Origin: Bog-113 sp963752695
GTDB taxonomy: Bacteria > Acidobacteriota > Terriglobia > Bryobacterales > Bryobacteraceae
DNA: 64,000 bases
NCBI GenBank assembly: GCA_963752695.1
Contig: CAVVZB010000001.1
Span: 310,001-374,000 of the forward strand
Reading direction: 5' to 3'
In this document: piece by piece, positions 61,029-64,000 of the stretch
Layout: every line of letters starts with the position of its first letter
Position numbering within the stretch: position 1 is the stretch's first letter
Notes under the pieces: generated by a model
Told to the model about the DNA's origin: nothing
Database searches by the model: none
What the model saw: only the letters and a program-made list of their open reading frames with translations
Position numbers and translations under genes: made by a program

Positions 61029-63269
61029 ATGGTGCTGCTCAGCCGTTTTCTCCGCGTGGTCAATATCTTCCTGGCAGTCACCGGCCTCGCGCTCGCCGCC
61101 GGCGTATGGTGGTTCTTTATTCGGCCGCTCCCCAAAACCTCCGGTAACGTTCCAGCCCCGGTCGCGGGACGCGTGGAGATTGCACGCGATGCGCTCGGCA
61201 TGCCGCACATTCGAGGAGCGAGCCAGCAGGACGTTCTCTTCGCCCAAGGTTATGTAACCGCTTCCGAACGCCTCTGGCAGATGGATGCCTTGCGCCGCCG
61301 CGCCGCCGGCGACCTCTCCGAAATCATCGGCCCCGCAACTCTGCCTGTCGATCAGGAAGCTCACCAGCTCCGCATGCGGCGTCTGGCTGAAACCATCTAC
61401 GGCTCGCTTTCCCCGCATGACCTGGCCGATATCACCGCCTATGCCCGCGGAGTCAACTACTTCATCGATACCCACCACGCCAGCCTCCCTTTCGAGTTCG
61501 CCGCGCTCGATTATTCTCCCCGTCCTTGGAGCGCCGTCGATACTCTTCTGATCGCGCTTTACATGTATCGCGATCTGACCACTTCCTGGCCGGATCACTT
61601 GCAACGCAGCCAGCTCGCAGCCCATGGCGATCCCGCCAAAGTCGCGTTCCTGTTTCCCGTTCGCGCCGGCGACGAGATTCAACCCGGCTCAAATGCCTGG
61701 GTCGTCTCCGGAGCCCATACTGCTCACGGCCATCCGCAGCTATCTAACGATATGCACCTGGAATATTCGGTTCCGGGAATCTGGTTCATGGTCGCCCTGG
61801 AAGCGCCTGATTTGAAAGTCGCGGGCGTGTCCCTCCCCGGCGCGCCCGGCGTGATCGTCGGCCACAACCAGCGCATCGCTTGGGGAGTTACCAATCTGCA
61901 TTTCAACGTGCAGGATCTCTATCGCGAAAAGCTGGACGAGCGCACCGGCCAATACCTGTTCCAAGGACATCTGGAGCAAGCCCGGCTAGAGCGCGACTTG
62001 ATCCAGGTCAAGAATCAAAAGCCGGTGGAGTTCCGGCAATGGGTCACGCGCCACGGCCCAGTAATCGTCAACGGAAACGGCGAACATATGGCGCTCCGTT
62101 GGACTGCCGCCGAACCGGTCGGTTTCTCGCTCGCCTTCATGGACATCGATCGCGCGCGCAATTGGAACGAATTCAACGCCGCCGTCAGCGGGTTTCCAGG
62201 ACCCGGCCAGAACTTCGTTTATGCCGATGTGGACGGAAACATCGGCTACCACGCCAGCGGCAAGCTTCCCATCCGGCGCGGCTTCACCGGAGATCTCCCC
62301 CTCGATGGCGCGGCTGGTAACTCCGAATGGGACGGCTACATCCCCTATGATCAACTGCCCTCGGCCTTCAACCCGCCCTCTGGAATCATCGGCACCGCGA
62401 ATCAAAATCCGTTCCCCGCCACGTACCCGTTTACAGTCAGCGGCGAATTTGCTTCCACCTATCGTTCGCGTCAGATCTTTGCCCGGTTGCGCGCCAACCC
62501 CAAACTAACTCCAGAGGATGCTCTCGCCATTCAGAAGGATGTGTATTCCGGCTTTGAGGACGATCTAGCCAAGATGCTCGTGCGTGCCTGGGACGCTCAT
62601 CGCGAAGGCAACGATGACCTGAAGCCCTCTATCGACCAGTTGCGTACCTTCAACGGTCAGTTAGACAAGAACTCTGGCGCCGCGCTCATCGTCGTATTGA
62701 CTGATCGCAATGTACGCGCCGCAATTGCCGATAGCGCCTCCACAGGTACCGGCCCCGAATATGTCAATGGTCCGAAAAGCGGTGGCCCTTTCAATATGTC
62801 TTATCCCGCGGCTCAGCGACTTCTCCATCAACGTCCCGCGGGATGGTTCGCCGATTACGATCTCATGTTACTTGGATGCCTCCGTGACGCGCTCCACCAA
62901 GGCCAGCGCCTGCAGGGCAAGAATTTGACTAAGTGGCGATACGGAAATTATCTGACTCTAGAGATCGATCATCCGATCTTGAAACAACTTCCCGGCATGG
63001 GAACTTACTTCAACATAGGACCTGTCCCGATGAGCGGCGGCTCCACGGCGGTGAAACAAACCACGTCCCGCCTGGGGCCTTCCGAGCGCTTCACGGCCGT
63101 GGTTGGCGATTGGGATCGATCCCTGCTCAACCTCCCGGTCGGGGAAAGCGGACATGTCTTCTCAAGTCACTACAAGGATCAATGGGACGCCTACTACAAT
63201 GGCCGCAGTTTTCCGCTGCAGTTCGATCATGTGGATATTAAAGACACTCTGACGCTGGTTCCTGAGTAG
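61029..63269 (+). CDS. Penicillin acylase-family Ntn hydrolase
   Basis: A 746-residue protein from ATG 61029; GTG 60999 would add ten residues and almost abut the divergent gene. One N-terminal hydrophobic span (about 8-32) exports or anchors it. ARDALGMPHIRG and QGYVTASERLWQMDALRR are family hallmarks. Autocleavage would expose S221 in PGSNAWVV, the Ntn nucleophile. RHGPVIVNG and YADVDGNIGYHASGKLPIR follow in the beta chain. Such enzymes cleave amide bonds, including beta-lactams and N-acyl homoserine lactones; the natural substrate is unknown. Confidence 0.93.
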   Translation: MVLLSRFLRVVNIFLAVTGLALAAGVWWFFIRPLPKTSGNVPAPVAGRVEIARDALGMPHIRGASQQDVLFAQGYVTASERLWQMDALRRRAAGDLSEIIGPATLPVDQEAHQLRMRRLAETIYGSLSPHDLADITAYARGVNYFIDTHHASLPFEFAALDYSPRPWSAVDTLLIALYMYRDLTTSWPDHLQRSQLAAHGDPAKVAFLFPVRAGDEIQPGSNAWVVSGAHTAHGHPQLSNDMHLEYSVPGIWFMVALEAPDLKVAGVSLPGAPGVIVGHNQRIAWGVTNLHFNVQDLYREKLDERTGQYLFQGHLEQARLERDLIQVKNQKPVEFRQWVTRHGPVIVNGNGEHMALRWTAAEPVGFSLAFMDIDRARNWNEFNAAVSGFPGPGQNFVYADVDGNIGYHASGKLPIRRGFTGDLPLDGAAGNSEWDGYIPYDQLPSAFNPPSGIIGTANQNPFPATYPFTVSGEFASTYRSRQIFARLRANPKLTPEDALAIQKDVYSGFEDDLAKMLVRAWDAHREGNDDLKPSIDQLRTFNGQLDKNSGAALIVVLTDRNVRAAIADSASTGTGPEYVNGPKSGGPFNMSYPAAQRLLHQRPAGWFADYDLMLLGCLRDALHQGQRLQGKNLTKWRYGNYLTLEIDHPILKQLPGMGTYFNIGPVPMSGGSTAVKQTTSRLGPSERFTAVVGDWDRSLLNLPVGESGHVFSSHYKDQWDAYYNGRSFPLQFDHVDIKDTLTLVPE

Positions 63270-63278
63270 CCCGCCCAA

Positions 63279-64000
63279 CTAACTCGCGGATTCAGTTCCC
63301 TTCACCCGCTCCGTATACAAACCCATGCGCTCCTTCACCAACCTTACCGTCTGAGCCGCAATCGGATTCACCCGCTCCTGCCCCTCCCGTAAAATGGCAT
63401 CGAGATAACCCGGGTCCGCTTGAATCTTGCGATACTCGGCCTGTAGCGGCTCCAGTTTCGCAATCACCATTTCGGCAACCGTCTTCTTCAAGTCGCCATA
63501 CCGCATACCGGTAAACTGCGCGCGCATCTGATCGTCCGTCACCGAACCGAACGCCTGATAGATCGAAAGTAGATTCGCTACGCCTGGTCCCATCGGCGTC
63601 GTGCTCTCGAACTCCACCGCCGGTTGCGAATCCGTGGCCGCGCGCATAATTGTCTTTCGAATCTTCGCGGGCTCGTCCAGCAGTGCAACAGCGTGACCTG
63701 CCCCCGTGACCGACTTACTCATTTTTACCGCGGGGTCATCCAGACCCATCACCTTAGCTCCCACCGATGGCAGAACGGTCTTGGGAACCGTAAACGTCTC
63801 GCCGTATAGGCCGTTGAATCGTTGCGCGATATCCCTCGTCAATTCCAAATGCTGCGACTGGTCTTCTCCTACTGGCACAATCGCCGCCTGATACAGCAGA
63901 ATGTCCGCCGCCATCAGCACCGGGTACGCGAACAGTCCCGTCCCGACTGTCTCCTGCGCGACCGACTTCGCCTTGAATTGCGTCATCCGGCTCAGCCAGC
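63279..64000 (-). CDS. trpS: Tryptophanyl-tRNA synthetase, C-terminal part (gene cut by window end)
   Basis: About 240 C-terminal residues of a class I synthetase; the frame continues past base 64000 (WLSRMTQFK at the edge). KMSKS is present in DDPAVKMSKSV, with TGLFAYPVLMAADILLYQ and VPVGEDQSQHLELTRDIA upstream, which are specific for TrpRS. The HIGH motif lies outside the window. It charges tRNA-Trp. The end converges with the acylase gene nine bases away. Confidence 0.96.
   Translation of the reverse strand, partial: WLSRMTQFKAKSVAQETVGTGLFAYPVLMAADILLYQAAIVPVGEDQSQHLELTRDIAQRFNGLYGETFTVPKTVLPSVGAKVMGLDDPAVKMSKSVTGAGHAVALLDEPAKIRKTIMRAATDSQPAVEFESTTPMGPGVANLLSIYQAFGSVTDDQMRAQFTGMRYGDLKKTVAEMVIAKLEPLQAEYRKIQADPGYLDAILREGQERVNPIAAQTVRLVKERMGLYTERVKGTESAS

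Overview
The window looks like a chromosomal segment of an acidobacterium of the Solibacter/Bryobacter type. The best marker is the metalloprotease at 38724-40676, whose C-terminal third (PGEIVAIFGTN... QINVEVPYEV) is the domain best known from Candidatus Solibacter usitatus. The moderately high GC, the DUF1501/DUF1800 pair, the large secreted PIG-L protein and the PilMNOP-type operon agree. Both window ends cut genes: an acyl carrier protein on the left and trpS on the right. This assignment is from recognition only, as no database search was run.

Layout. 1-5824 (+): the end of what looks like a polyketide or lipid gene cluster, with an acyl carrier protein end, an alkaline-phosphatase-superfamily enzyme, an alpha/beta hydrolase, a PAPS sulfotransferase, an SDR and a GT1 glycosyltransferase, followed by a LacI-type regulator. 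7178-7254 (-): initiator tRNA-Met. 7327-16167 (+): a LolA-like protein, then a type IV pilus/type II secretion operon (PilC, a secreted hydrolase, PilB, PilM, PilN, PilO, PilP-like, and an unusual pseudopilin-like protein). 16228-22945 (+): housekeeping genes (cmk, aspartokinase, a membrane protein, a PpiD/SurA-like foldase, DedA, YihY). 22956-23968 (-): exported PCYCGC-type protein and exported MsrB.

24056-36090 (-): the most notable region. Twelve genes lie head to tail with every junction overlapping or separated by only 2 bases: NAD-epimerase, B12-binding radical SAM enzyme, GT4, four CgeB-like glycosyltransferases, nucleotidyltransferase, methyltransferase, a glycoside hydrolase whose barrel is circularly permuted, PIG-L deacetylase and a second GT4. 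The content and count match what I remember as the 'rhizo-twelve' cassette described from Rhizobiales. It probably builds a decorated oligosaccharide or glycoconjugate. It encodes no recognisable flippase, polymerase or exporter.

36283-43223: histidine phosphatase, exported nucleoside hydrolase, small lipoprotein behind a tandem repeat, a secreted protein coupled to the matrixin-like metalloprotease, and a large secreted PIG-L protein. 43366-52679: a SAM methyltransferase, ychF, a TPR/outer-membrane-barrel protein resembling NfrA, an M3 peptidase, a small ATPase, polX, a Nudix hydrolase and a tiny membrane protein. 52694-64000: a molybdopterin oxidoreductase with its cytochrome b, YqiA-like esterase, hotdog thioesterase, DUF1501/DUF1800, an AI-2E transporter, a HlyC/CorC protein, a penicillin acylase and trpS.

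Several genes that start transcription units have a TAnnnT hexamer only 6-10 bases before the start codon, which suggests leaderless or very short-leader transcripts. I saw no CRISPR array, insertion sequence, phage or integrase gene.
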